Assembly (NCBI RefSeq): GCF_024586455.1
Contig: NC_065920.1
Span: 12,610,144 to 12,674,143, forward strand
Length of the DNA stretch: 64,000 bases
Reading direction: 5' to 3'
Source: Bactrocera neohumeralis
Lineage: Eukaryota; Arthropoda; Insecta; Diptera; Tephritidae
Below the pieces are notes generated by a model. It did no database searches. It saw only the letters and a list, made by a program, of their open reading frames with translations, and had not been told where the DNA came from. Below are positions 1-11,383 of this stretch, piece by piece; position 1 is the first letter of the stretch, and the number at the start of each line of letters is the position of its first letter. The position numbers were made by a program, and so were the translations under genes.

Positions 1-1063
1 GCTAACATCTTACTGCATGAATCCCAAGCGTACAGTGTCCAGTATTACTTAGAACTCCTACAACCATTAAAGGGTACACCTGGCTGAGAACTTTTCCGAT
101 TTGACAGACTCAAACTTACGGTAGAATAGGCATTGGAATTAACACTGTCCAGAACTACCAAGACTCTCACGATACGCAGACGCCTAGACGGTTGATCCTT
201 GGGCCTCAAGCCAGAAATCATCAAGTGGCTGTATACCATGACCGTAAGGCCTTTTGTCACTTAGTGATCAAATAACCATACCATGTAGCTCACGGCAGCA
301 GAGAATTTTGGTAAAAGGAAGATAATGTCGTCTCAAAAAATGAAGAGCTTAGGGAAAAACACACCACTGGTCCTTCTTTTAGAGACAGCCTTACGAAGAG
401 GTTCACAAAGAAGCTTAAAGTTTTCTCGGCAATAAGGCGGCACTGGGGGCACTATCAAGCAGAAGCACTATAAGTCAGTGTGCAGAAATTAATCTCCAAC
501 GCAACTACCGCAACCAGCGTATCGCTATACTCAGCGATAGTCAAGCGGCATTTTAAGCGATCTCAGCCTATGAAGCCAAATCGCTATTAGTGGAGAAGTG
601 TATGGGAAGGCTGAACTGCCTATCAGTTTGCAACCGTGTAGATCTGATCTAGGAGCCAGTTCATAAAAGGGTAGCCGACTTTGAGTTGGCCAACGAGCTA
701 GCCCGCTATGCGGCGGCTTCCAAGTTGATGTGATTTGGTGGTTTCCCACACCATATAGGGAGAGAACGACATTGGCAGGCAATAGGAATGCGCTACGCCA
801 AATTACTAGTGGGTGGTTACTATCAAGGTTTAGAGATATGATCAACCTCCCCCGAGACAAATTTCGTTTCTTTGTCGCGCTCTATAATAGGCACTGCAGG
901 CTCAAGAAATATTTGTCCAACAAGGGCATAGTCTCTTGCACAAACTGCCGGTTTAGCGACATGGCACAGAAAACTCCAGGATACCTGAATCTAGTTTAGC
1001 CAGCAATTTGTAGAAGCAGGCTCAAGTCCCTTGAATCCATTTGACAGGGATCACATCAGCTCA
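1..1063 (+). mobile_element. Non-LTR retrotransposon 3' fragment (RNase H / C-terminal pol), decayed
   Basis: Broken reading frames on the + strand translate to the tail of a LINE polyprotein. A reverse-transcriptase end comes first (about 130-270), then an RNase H segment with the pieces RIAILSDSQAA and NELARYAAAS (about 510-720), then a Cys-rich end with INLPRDKFRFF and SCTNCRF (about 840-960). The same order recurs at 15.96-16.9 kb and 58.84-59.33 kb, so this is one family. An RNase H domain inside ORF2 suits the R1/LOA/I side of the LINEs; the exact clade is inference. Stop codons and frameshifts make it non-functional. The left end is cut by the window edge. Confidence 0.75.
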
Positions 1064-1689
1064 GTCGGGCAATGGAACGCGTGGTCCATCGTCCCTAACT
1101 AGTCTTGAGCGCTCAGTTAGTGAATTTAAGGCACAATCTCTGACCTACTATTTTAGTGGATAGTCGCCACTCCAAAAGAGGCTACGCCCCGGAGCAGTAA
1201 ATCTATCTCTACCTTAATGGCAGCCATTTCCGCTTGGAAGACGCTGCAGCTTTCAGGAAGCCTAAAACTGTAGCTTATGGAAAGTTCCGGAACCTCCCCG
1301 CCAGCTTTGATTCATCCGGCGTTATCCTCCAGCGAGTCCTTCCCCTCCCATGCCTCCCTCGATTCAGAAAGGACTTGAGAAGTCTTGTTCTATCCTTTCC
1401 GATCCTGACGGAGCAAATTCAGACATCACTGCATAAAAACTCCTTTTCGTCACGAAGCTGGTAATGTGTCGATCCTCTTTTCGGGATTTAACAATACGTA
1501 GAACCTTATACCATTGCACGATAGATAAATTGGGCAGAAATTAATTTCCAATCGTCGGGCATACTTTCGTCCGACCATATTCTACAAAGAGCTGACGCAT
1601 GCTCCTTATCAGTTCTTCACCGCCGTATTTGAATAGCTTGCTATTCGAATTTCTTCATGGTCGGGCAATGGAACGCGTGGTCCATCGTC
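1064..1689. repeat. Exact 30-bp direct repeat flanking a LINE fragment
   Basis: The same 30 bases (beginning GTCGGGCAATGGAACGCG) occur at 1064-1093 and 1660-1689. The first copy starts exactly where the upstream LINE fragment departs from its relative at 16.8 kb, so it marks a junction. The interval holds an inverted LINE piece. Origin unclear: it could be an LTR or MITE remnant or a rearrangement scar. Confidence 0.6.
1170..1460 (-). mobile_element. Inverted LINE fragment (RNase H region)
   Basis: Reverse-strand translation gives pieces such as DESKLAG and SFRLPESCSVFQAE, in different frames. These are the start of a LINE RNase H domain, and a related piece is readable at 49.25-49.53 kb. 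It lies opposite in orientation to the LINE fragment just upstream, so two insertions or an inversion are needed. Frames are broken. Confidence 0.6.
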
Positions 1690-4517
1690 ATCGATTGGGA
1701 AATAGGGTTTGTCTTTTCCTGGCGTTATGCTTTCACTACCATTCAGCAGGATTGTTCTAAATAAATAAAAAACTACGTCAAAGCTTAATCTCGGGATTTA
1801 AGTAGCTCCATACCATTGTATGATAAAAAAATACTTATATTCTGAATAAGGAAAAAAATAATTTGTTAAACAACACACTGTAGTACAAAGAGACAACAAC
1901 GGCATTTAACTGTTATTGCTTATGGAAATCGAAATGCCACGGTTTAGTGGTTTTGATATGAGTAAATGCTAACCTTAGGCCATAAAAAATGGATGTGTGA
2001 CAGTGCGTATGAGTAACAATATGTATTATGGAAAGGGCATGTGTGTGCATTGGTCCTCATGCTTAAGGAGATGCGCTTCAGAGACTATATTTGTAAGTAA
2101 ATATGTATGTCTGTTTGTCTGTGCATTGACTCACCATAATCACTGCAGTGCTGCGTTGAAAAGTCTGCAATTTGCAGCGCCTACTAGTCTACTGCAGCAT
2201 TTCACTTGGCTGACAAGACACAGGCGACAACAACAAAACAACGGCAACAACAATGAAGTAAGCAAACAACGCACAAGTGTGCCGCAACAACCAAGCACTT
2301 CCTCGATATTCTTCATAACTGCCATTGCTGGTACGCGCTGCGGCTGCCAAGAAAGGCGCTGGCAATTCAGCTATGAATTCTATAAGTGTGTGTGCGACTG
2401 TGCTGCCTGCCACAAGCAGCACGCGCAAATAACGAATTTTAAAAATCCCAACATGCACACACACTCAAAATGTTCCTATATGATGTGCTGGCAAGCAATG
2501 ACTTAGCGGCTAAAACAAATGCCGCGTCAGAAAAGCACCAGCTACACACACACACACATTTTTTATTTGCTGCTGCTTATTTGGTTGCTGGCCAGTAAAA
2601 TGTAAACATTATACGCCAAGAAATGTCAGAGTGCAACGCTGAGATTTATGTTACAACGCAGCGCACACACCCATGCCGCACTCGCACACATCTTTTGGCA
2701 GCTGGAGCGGTTCCCTGCAGGCGGCTGTAGACGTCGTCGCAGCGAGAAAACAATAAAATAACGAAAAAAGTGCGGCACCGGGGAAAGCGTGAGCGCGGAG
2801 TGTTGCGAAGAAAACAATAAACATTTCGCGGAGAAACGCGTCAGTGTATGTGTGTGCACGTGCTTAAATACAAATACGAAATTCTTGGCTCCTGCCACCA
2901 CCGCCTTGGCCAAATGGCGTTCGCACCACCACCGGCCGCAGCCTCAACCTCAGCGCGCCAGCAACGGCACAACACACTGCCAAGAACGGCAGTGAGTAGC
3001 GGCTTCTGTGGCGTTTCTTCGCGCCTCATCTTTTTTGGCAAGCAGCGCTAAGTGCACGCGCTGAAACTGCGTGCGTCGCTCATAAAATTCATTCATTGCG
3101 CGCCTGCGGCAGGCATTTAGCCAATGATGACAGCATCTTCGACCGCCGATTGCTGGTCGCCTGGTCGCTTTTGGCTACACGCCGCCGTTGGCTTGTACGT
3201 TCATTTTTCTTGGCAAGTCCTTTTGGCAAGCGCCAGACGCCACAGCAACGCCTTCATAATCCAAACGCTGCGCCGTCATTCCGTGGAAGCCGCATTCGCG
3301 TGCCGCCACACATACATACACGTACACATGTGTGAATTTGTTTTGAGTAGATTTTTAGTGTTTTTTAATTTGCGCTTTAAGTTGTTTTAATTGTGGACGC
3401 ACATTTTTGACGACTTGCCCAGTTGGACACGCGTCTCAGCGGATGCTGCAGCCGCTGCATTGGCGCTGATTGTTTATTGGCAGCGCTCAGCTTTCGTTCA
3501 GCATTTCCTATGCTATGCGACAAAAAGTATAAAAGCGTCTGTTGTAAGATCACACGTGTGCGGCAAGCAGCCACCGCGTCCACCGCAACTTAGCGGTTGT
3601 GCCCACTTTGTTCCTGGCAATCTTACCGCTGCCGATAGCCGGTCGAACAGGTGTCACGCAGCAAGCTCAACATTATTGGTGGTGCGAAAATCGCGGATTT
3701 GAGAATTTGAGAGGTTTGATTGGTGCATTAACCACCGTTTAAGTTGAGGCTTGGCCGCGGTGGAGCGTTGGGTGTGCAGTAAGTTTGTTGCTTGCTGTTC
3801 GTTCACCCTAATCATAGCGGCGCGTTGGCAGCATTAGTTGGCCACAATGAGCAGTCGCGTATGTGCCGCGTGTGTGCTTGGCTAGATTTAAGTGGGCTCG
3901 CGCATTTATTGGCTATCATACAAATATTTCAACGCTTTTGAGTTGCGTTCTGTGTTGTTATTGTTGTGCGCCTCATTGTTGTTGATTTCATTTCATTCGA
4001 TTTGATTTGTGTTTGGCAGCTTCTTCATTCGCTATTATGACCGCCAATAAAGTGATGACGTCGTCTTGGCAGCCAGTTAATATTTGATGTTGCCAATTTT
4101 TACGCTTTTGTTGGATTTATTGGTGAAATCACTTGTTTGATTGGCACACCTTTGCATTTGCGTTGGTGTCAAAGTCCGCGCGCACGTCCTGTGTTGACGT
4201 TGCTGACGAGCATAGTGAAAGTTTATCAAATGTTTTTTGACAAATAATGTTGTGTATACTCGTACAATGTCAATGGCATATCATTTCGGTGAATAACGAG
4301 AAGTGAATCACGTGAAAATAATACACGAATTACACGAATAATGACATGAGATCGCTCTGACAGCATTAAAACAAAATTATATGAGTATGAACATAAGAAA
4401 AAAATCTAATTTTTGGGTCAATTTGACATTTAACATTATAAGAAAAAAATATATGTTGTTAGCTTCCGTTATATTGAAACTAAAATACCTTCCATAATAA
4501 AAAAAATGTACAAGAAT
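1461..4517. other. No gene recognised; GC-richer intergenic DNA with a TATA-type promoter candidate
   Basis: No conserved protein is readable on either strand. From 1476 to about 1830 two stretches resemble each other (GGGATTTA followed by ATACCATTG), suggesting an old duplication. From about 2.0 to 4.2 kb base composition rises in GC, with CAACAACAA and GCAGC tracts typical of fly regulatory or untranslated DNA. Open frames here are short and look accidental. Confidence 0.5.
3528..3535 (+). promoter_or_regulatory. Candidate TATA box
   Basis: TATAAAAG lies in a GC-richer stretch. A start site would be expected about 30 bases downstream (near 3558). No coding exon follows that I can recognise, so any transcript is unknown. 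A chance match is possible. Confidence 0.3.
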
Positions 4518-5037
4518 TTAACTCCGATCGTTCTTCCTTTTCGCTGTTTGGCGCCAATTAGAGATTTCAAATGTAACCAGGGTCTTCTCCACCTGGTCTT
4601 TTCAACGGTGTGGAGATCTTCCTCTTCCTCTGCTTCCAATACTTTCAGAGCTGGAGTGTTTTTATCCATTAATGACTTATAGAGTTTGGTTTGTGATCGT
4701 CAAGAGAGGACTTTACTTCTCAATTGCCTACTCAGTCCGAAGTAGCACCTGTTGGCAAGAATTATTCTGCGTTGCACTTCGGAACTAACATTGTTGTTGG
4801 TGTTAATAATGATTCCAAGGTAGACAAAATTATCTACGACTTATGATTGCCAACAGTGGGGAGCCAAGTCGCGGGTACTACGACTGTCTGTTTGTGGACA
4901 TGAGATATTTCGTCTTGCCTTCGTTCACTACCAGACCCATTTTCTTCGCTCCTTATCCATTCTTGAGATAGCAGAACTAACGACGCGAATATTGAGGCCA
5001 ATGGTATTAATATCATCAGAGTGCGCCAGGAGCACTC
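4518..5037 (-). mobile_element. RTE-like LINE 3' fragment, internally deleted
   Basis: The reverse strand matches the C-terminal end of an endonuclease-reverse transcriptase LINE that is better preserved at 34765-35580. A block containing NTPALKVLEAEEEEDLHTVEK maps to 4560-4669, and the part encoding the ITLANRCYFG-like region lies at about 4700-4800. The roughly 190 bases between them in the other copies are missing at about 4670. Not functional. Confidence 0.7.
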
Positions 5038-5054
5038 TTTTAGAAGATTGGACA

Positions 5055-5200
5055 ATAATCCATGTCAAATTTCATGAAAATATCTCGCCAAATGAAAAGA
5101 TTTTCCATAAAAGGTCTTTACTCCAAAGGCTTGAATTATTGTTCAAGGCTACGATGCAATCTCTGAAGATCTTTTTCAGACCGAGTTACTTTATCATATA
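5055..5200. repeat. Mosaic of the dispersed TATACCC/GATATC repeat, both orientations
   Basis: Bases 5060-5118 match the family on the - strand (CCATGTCAAATTTC, ATATCTCG), while 5140-5200 match it on the + strand (CAAGGCTACGATGCAATCT). The two halves face each other. The + half ends at CATATA, exactly where a mariner begins. Confidence 0.6.
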
Positions 5201-5670
5201 ACAGGTCAACTGAAAAGTTCCTGACCTATTATAGCAAGACACAGTTTTTGGCAAAAATGATTTTTATTCAACATAGTTTGCTTCTTCTTCTTCTTTTCTA
5301 AACCATTTTTTTAGTACAATTTATCTTTAGCTTTAAAATGGGCCTCAGTTTCGGCGACTACCTCTTCATGCGACGAAAGTATCTTCCCAGCGCTATATAA
5401 TAGACGTAGTCAATAAATACTATTCCAAACGCTATAAACTTGCCAGCCGACTGTTGCGTTCTTCTATGCTTTGGAGCGGGTTCATCGTGAGCAGTCGACT
5501 CGGATCACTGTCGATTGGACCTCGACTCTAACATATCATCGCAAAAACACGTATTTGTTACACGTAAACATCTCCCAACACTGCTCGGAATCATCAACTG
5601 GTCGTTGGTCGTCGCGGCACCGACTTTGCACAGAGCTTTCTCATACCTAGATATTCGTGAATGATATGTT
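5201..5670 (-). mobile_element. Mariner element, internally deleted
   Basis: The terminal sequence at 5201 (ACAGGTCAACTGAAAAGT) is the inverse of the end of a second mariner at 50232, so both belong to one family. On the - strand, broken frames give KLCAKSVP, PLQSIEERNSRLAS and then GKILSSHEEVVAETEAHFKA. The middle of the transposase, including the second and third catalytic acidic residues, is missing. The insertion target appears to be TA. The far boundary near 5670 is approximate. Confidence 0.75.
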
Positions 5671-5815
5671 ATATATGTTCAATTAATATCTTTAGAGTGC
5701 CTGTTATCTAGAAAATTACATCTTTATGATATTTTCATCGGTAACAACGTCTTTTGAACGTCCACTCATATCTAAACTTAGCATACCAATCCTTGATGAC
5801 TGATATTCTAGGGAT

Positions 5816-5901
5816 AGTGTCCGAAAACTGTATTTTCCTTTTCGGCTATAATCGCGTAAGCGGTGTCTACGCCAATTAAGAAGAAGAAGTGTCCGAAAAC
5901 T
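5816..5901 (+). mobile_element. 58-bp severely 5'-truncated RTE-like LINE copy with 14-bp target duplication
   Basis: AGTGTCCGAAAACT occurs at 5816-5829 and again at 5888-5901. The 58 bases between them are the extreme 3' end of the LINE seen at 35520-35580 (GTGTCTACGCCAAT then an AAG tail). This is the signature of target-primed reverse transcription with extreme 5' truncation. Confidence 0.8.
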
Positions 5902-7012
5902 CGTAATCAAGTCAAGTTTTAACTTCCACTTTATTTTTTTCTTAAAAAATCAAAATCTATAAAAATCATATAATTTATAAACTAATGATTTGTCAGCTGT
6001 AAAACTTATACACGCGCCTTTTGAAGGTTAGGGCTAACTAAAATTCATATGAATTCAATTCTAGTGGCGCCATCTATGTGTCAGGCAGTGACTTTTCAAT
6101 TGACATGTTAGCTTCCATACAACCTAACCGATCTTTGATCGGTTTTTGATTAAGTTCTTGTATGGCAACTTTACTATTATAATTTCGGTGTAACGGTAGC
6201 TTCCCTATTTTTGTATTTTATTTGCAAAATGATTAAAATTTTCAACTCTAATCTATAGACATCTGCAATTACAGAAAAATATAAATTGAACAGATTATAG
6301 CAACAATTCCAGTGAAAATCGGCTGCCTGTTTCAGGTTGTGTAATTTTTAAAGAGACATGTGTTTTTGAAAAACAATTTTAAATTTTTTTCCATAACTGC
6401 ACAGCTAAATATGTATATATACAGTAATATATAGTATATATAATGTAGGTATATCGGTATAAAAACTCAAGCACATATGAATCACCGAAGAATATGTATT
6501 TTCAGAGAAGTGGAATTTTTATTTTTGCGCATAAAATTGGAAAATGAGCTATTTTCTCTCAAAAGTGAAAACAATTAAAAAGTCGCAACCTGCATAATAA
6601 TCATAAATACTTGTATTTTAAGTGGCCAGCAAAAATGTATGCGTTCATCATTTTCATTTTATAATAAGAATGTTCTTTCATAATATAAAGCGCTTTTTAA
6701 ATACAAAGTGGTTTGCTGAAAGGTCTCAATTGTGTCTTTTGATAACATTTTTCTACATCACAGTATTTACATAAAGTATTAAAGTATAGTATATGTATAG
6801 CGCATGTACAACAAGAAGTCTTGTATATAAATAAAACATATTAAATATAAATTATATTATTAAAAACTCATTGCTAGAAAAACAGAGCTATGCATTTTCA
6901 CAAGAAGAAAAGGGGAGGAATATGAGGTAATAGTATGGCGCGGAGAGCCAGTACATAGGTGCATACTTACTATATACATTATATGCACACACACCTATAT
7001 ACATTATATTAC
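5902..7012. other. AT-rich intergenic DNA, no gene seen
   Basis: No coding potential is recognised. TATATGTA-type microsatellite sequence is frequent toward 6.4-7.0 kb. Confidence 0.5.
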
Positions 7013-8277
7013 TTTGGGCAAAAACTAGTAAGACTTTTTAATTTAAACTTCGTGCGAAAACCCACTCGTCGAAATATTTTTTTTTTTTAAGTTGGACAGT
7101 CATTGTCAGTCTTGAGAGTCATTAAAGTTGGACAGTCATTGTCAGTGACATCTGCGATAAATGTCTCAACAAAATAATCATTAGTGTTTAGTATACGCTA
7201 GGCTTTCTGAAGTACATAAATTGGCATCGGTAATTTTTACGATGAGTGAAATTATTCAAGTTCCATTAAATGTGTCCAGAGATAATTGTTTCTCGTGAAC
7301 AAGTGTTTTTGATTGGTAAAATTCATTCTTCAAAGAGGGTCGAGAACGCGTTGACGACGAACCACGTCCAGGACGGCCATCAACATCAACTGATGATCAA
7401 CACGTCAATAAAATAAAGGAAATGGTGTTTGAGAATCGACGATTAACAGTCATAGATCTTAGTGGCATCATTGGAATATCGGAACTGTCAGTGAAGACCA
7501 CTTTGAATGATGTGATGAGTGAAAGCACGATTGGTTCTAAAATCACTCAGTTTTTCGAAAAATGCATCGTATTAACGTCTGTGAAATAATGCTTTCCGAT
7601 TACCAGAATGTCATGAAAAGTATTATTACTGGCGATGAGTCTTGGATCTATGCTTACGACCCGGAAACAGACGATCAATCGGTTGAATAACGTGGCAAAG
7701 ATGAGCCGACGCCGAAAAAACCACGTCAAAGCAGGTCAAAAATCAATGTTAAGTTGACAGATTTCTTCGAATATCGAGGTGTGGTGCACTGCGAATTTCC
7801 TTACGACTGACCAAACTGTCAACAAGGAATATTTTTTAAGTGTTATGTGTCGATTTCGCGAAGCTATACGTAAAAAGAGGTCGAAATTATGGGCCGACAG
7901 CTCTTGGTTTTTGAACCACGATAATGCACCGTCGCATTGCATTGATTCTTCATGAGTTTTTCGTCAAATTTTCCGCCAATATCGTGCCGCAACCACCGTA
8001 TTCATCTGACTTACATAGCTTCATTTGACTTCTGACTATTCAGCAAACCCAAACGACCGCTCCGGGGAAACCGTTATGAGTCAATTGAAGACATGAAACA
8101 TGAGTCGCTACGCGCATTGAAGACTATTCCGGAGATTGAACTGTTTGGAGGATTGGAAAAATATTGGCTCAAATGTATTGCTGCCAAAGCGGATTTCTTT
8201 CAGGGGGACGATATAGATCTTGCAGAGTTAATTAAGAATTTCAAAAATATGAACAAAGTCTTATTATTTTTTGCTCA
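7013..8277 (+). mobile_element. Near full-length mariner pseudo-element
   Basis: About 1.26 kb, the usual mariner length. The left end (GGGCAAAAACTAGTAAGAC) is inverted at the right end near 8255-8275 (GTCTTATTATTTTTTGC). The + strand frames carry IITGDESWIYAYDPE (about 7620-7660) with the first catalytic Asp, then RQSRSKIN, and the C-terminal block with KCIAAKADFFQGDDID. Stop codons and frameshifts (for example at 7688 and about 7800) inactivate the transposase. A second, inverted copy lies at 11.5-12.3 kb. Confidence 0.85.
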
Positions 8278-9965
8278 TCGTAATATACATTCGTGTCAGT
8301 TCTCCGCCGAATGTTGGGCGAGTGAATGTCTACTGTTTTTGCCAAAGCCTGCTGTTGGCATTGTTGTTGTTGCCGTTTTTTTACATATACTAATGCATTT
8401 CCCAGCGTTGCATGTAATTGTTTTTGTTTTTATTACACTGTCGCCGCATGCAATCAATACAAACAAGCAAAAAGCGAGTGATCAACTGAATTAAACCGTG
8501 GAAAATACGAGAAAATTGCGCACAAATGAATAGGAAAAATTTTCAAAAAAATAAAAAAAAACAGAAGGCGAAGGTGAAGTGACTGGCGGCCGCGAGGCAG
8601 GCGGCGCATGTTTGCGTTCTTTAATGGGTTCTGTCAGATTGCTTTCTTTGCTCATTAAACCGCGTCAGCGTGTGTGTATGTGTGTGCTTTCTTTGTACAC
8701 ATTTTTTTTGCTTTTTTCAATAATTTTCCTTCTTATTTTTGCCCGCAGTCAGTGTCGCAAACAAACACCAGCGCATACAAGTATTCGTACATTTCACTTG
8801 ACTTATAATACACTTCGACTTGTGTGTGTGTGTGTGTGTGTGCGCGTTGATCACCTCCGGCAAAGCTGACTTTATTTATTGTATCTGCGCGATGCTCGTT
8901 CTTTATTTTCTCAGCTATTTTTATACGTCTGCCGAATTTTGTTGTTTTTGTTTTGTCTTTGGTTTCTCTGGGTGATCCGCGCACAGATTTCGAAAAACGT
9001 CAAAGCGAAAATGCGCAGAAATGTCACTTTCAAATGCTGAAATACTGAAATGGCTGCAGAAACGAGCGCTAAGCACTAATGGACGCACGAACGGACAGAC
9101 AGCTGGTGGCGCGGTTAAGCAAGTTGCTTTTTTCGAATAGATCAGATCCACGGCGGGACGTATAAAGCGAAGAATTTATGTACATGAAGATGTATGTAAA
9201 TGAGTATGTATGTATATATATGTATATATATATTTACATATGTATTTCGACACCCTTCGACTTTAGTTTACCCAGACTCTAGCGTTTTTTCTGTGCATTG
9301 CCTTGACGTGGTGCTGACATTCGCTGCTGACAGGTATAGACTGACATGTCAAAGAGAGGCCTTGAGCGTGATTAAAACAGGTAGTAAGGGAGCAATTACG
9401 ACACTAATTTAATTAATTTAATGCTACTTTATTTAATTTTAACACTATTTTTTTTAACTATTTAAGTTTTGTACTCCTCCTTTGGAAAGGTTGGAACTTT
9501 TGTGCATTATTTTTAAAAATATTTCTGACAGCTGTCTAAATCAATATGTGTTGAAATGCTCTGCGCCTAACTTTATGAGATTCGGCTGTAAATATCCCAT
9601 TAGCACGCTGAAATCTCGCCGCCGCATTTTAAATAATTTTTAGTCTCCCCTTTAAGTGTTCAGAGATTTCAGATTTTTAAATTTTCAGCTTCAATTTTCA
9701 GAACTTACTTTCAAAAACGATTACCAACTTGACAATACTTCTTAGCAAATAGGGGTTGATCTATTTTGAGGTTCCCTACTTTTTTAAAGAAGAAGCAGAA
9801 AAACTTCAAATTTAATGGGGAATATTTAGTATCATTCGAAAGAACATCTTTCGGCATTTACTTTTTGAAGTTTATCTCTTTCAAACGTTGACTGCGGCTA
9901 CGTCTCAGGTGGTCCATCCGTTGAGTCCAATTTCCGATGACTCGTTCGAGCATTTTCACTGGTAA
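8278..9965. other. Intergenic; no gene recognised
   Basis: Mixed unique-looking DNA with a GT/TG microsatellite at 8817-8842 and TATG repeats around 9190-9245. A GTATAAAG motif near 9160 could be a weak TATA box but has no recognisable exon after it. Confidence 0.45.
8817..8842. repeat. (TG)n microsatellite
   Basis: Uninterrupted TG dinucleotides, about 13 units. Confidence 0.9.
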
Positions 9966-10700
9966 CTAGCTAATCACTTGCGTGATGATTTGCTCCAAGG
10001 TCTGAATCGAAGCAGGATTGTTCGCATATACTTTAGACTTTGCATATCCCACAAGAAAAAGTTTAACGATGTGATATCGCACGATTATTGGTGGCAAATC
10101 GAATGGCCCAAAACATAAAATTATATGGTGGCCGAAGGGTTCCCTTAATAAATCCATTGATTGATGCGATGTGTAAGAAGTGGCGCTGCCTTGTTGAAAC
10201 CAAATGTAGCCAAGATCACGAGCTTCAATTTCAGACATCAAGTAGTCGTTTATCATGGCGTGGTAACGGTCGCCATTGACGGTTACATTCTCACCGGCAT
10301 CATTTTTGAAGAAATAAGGACCGATGATTCCACCGGCCCCAAACCACACCAAACCTTTGTTTTTTCTGAAAAACATGACAGCTCTTGAATCTTTTCAGAT
10401 TGTTCTTCATCCCAGAAGTGGCAATTTTGCTTGTTGCTATAAACATTAACCCAGGAAATTGCTTCATCAATGAACGAAATTGGGTTCGAAATCGGCGGAT
10501 CTTCTTGGAACTTTTCAAGAGGCCATAGAACGAAGATATCTCGTTTGGGAAGGTCGTGCGACTTTAGTTCTAGCACAAGCTCTATTTTGTACGCATTCAA
10601 TTTAAAGTCTCGACGTAAAAAGCGTCACGTCGTTCCATACCTCAGTCCCGATTACTGCGAATGGCGCCGAATCGACTCGCACACATTCTTTGGCCTCTCG
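9966..10700 (-). mobile_element. Tc1/mariner-superfamily transposase pseudogene (GGIIGPYFF type)
   Basis: Reverse-strand frames read, in order, PKRDIFVLWPLEKFQEDP, EAISWVNVYSNKQNCHFW, KTKVWCG, then after a frameshift VWFGAGGIIGPYFFKNDAG, YIWFQQGSAT and GYAKSKVYANNPASIQTLE. This is a DDE transposase of the IS630-Tc1-mariner superfamily common in insect genomes. In YIWFQQGSAT, the Asp normally found after QQ in this family is absent. At least one frameshift near 10330 breaks it. A second fragment of the same kind is at 55.5-55.8 kb. Confidence 0.75.
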
Positions 10701-11383
10701 CAAGTAGACTATAATATTTGAAAAAATATATACTATATATTACCATACTATTATGTCCAGAATTCGCATAACATATTTTACGTCGGCCATTTTCGTACGA
10801 TAATGCACGAAATCTCAGATCTCATACTGAATATGGTGCTACTGAGACCTCATACCAGATCAAGGCATGTAGTACGACATTGATTTAGTTCTTTATAATA
10901 AAACTTTACAGGTTTTGTGCTGCTTACACACGTCTGAATGTTAGGTAATCAGCAAGCGACCCACACAAAAGCTTTGGTCACACTTTTCTTCACACTCGGT
11001 CACACTCATACAAATATACATGAATACCAACAAATATTTTTCCCGTCTTGTGTCATTAATTTCACTTTATTGCCGTCACTTGTGATTTGTCGCGCTTGTA
11101 TTGGTTAATAAGCTAAAAAAAATATATTTTAATTACTTGTCTGTATTTCCTCTAAATTTTTATTATTTTCTGAATTTATTTAACTCTTTGCCAAGCCATG
11201 AGCTCATCAGCTTATGTCCATCAAATGCTAAGCTGATTTAGTTAAAAATATATTTGCATTGTTTTACAAGCGTTTGTTGCACGAGTAATTAAGCAAAAAG
11301 ATAACAATTAAATGAAAAAACATTTAGAAATAGAATTGCACTCCTCGAAGCAACGCGTGGCATTAGGGGGGAGTGTTTTTATT
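10701..11383. other. Intergenic, no gene seen
   Basis: AT-rich DNA without recognisable coding or repeat structure beyond short TA runs. Confidence 0.4.

Noticed and set aside
1997..2506. 169-codon open frame on the + strand
   Set aside because: Composition follows CAACAA and TGTGTG simple sequence; no conserved motif, and overlapping frames are open on the other strand.
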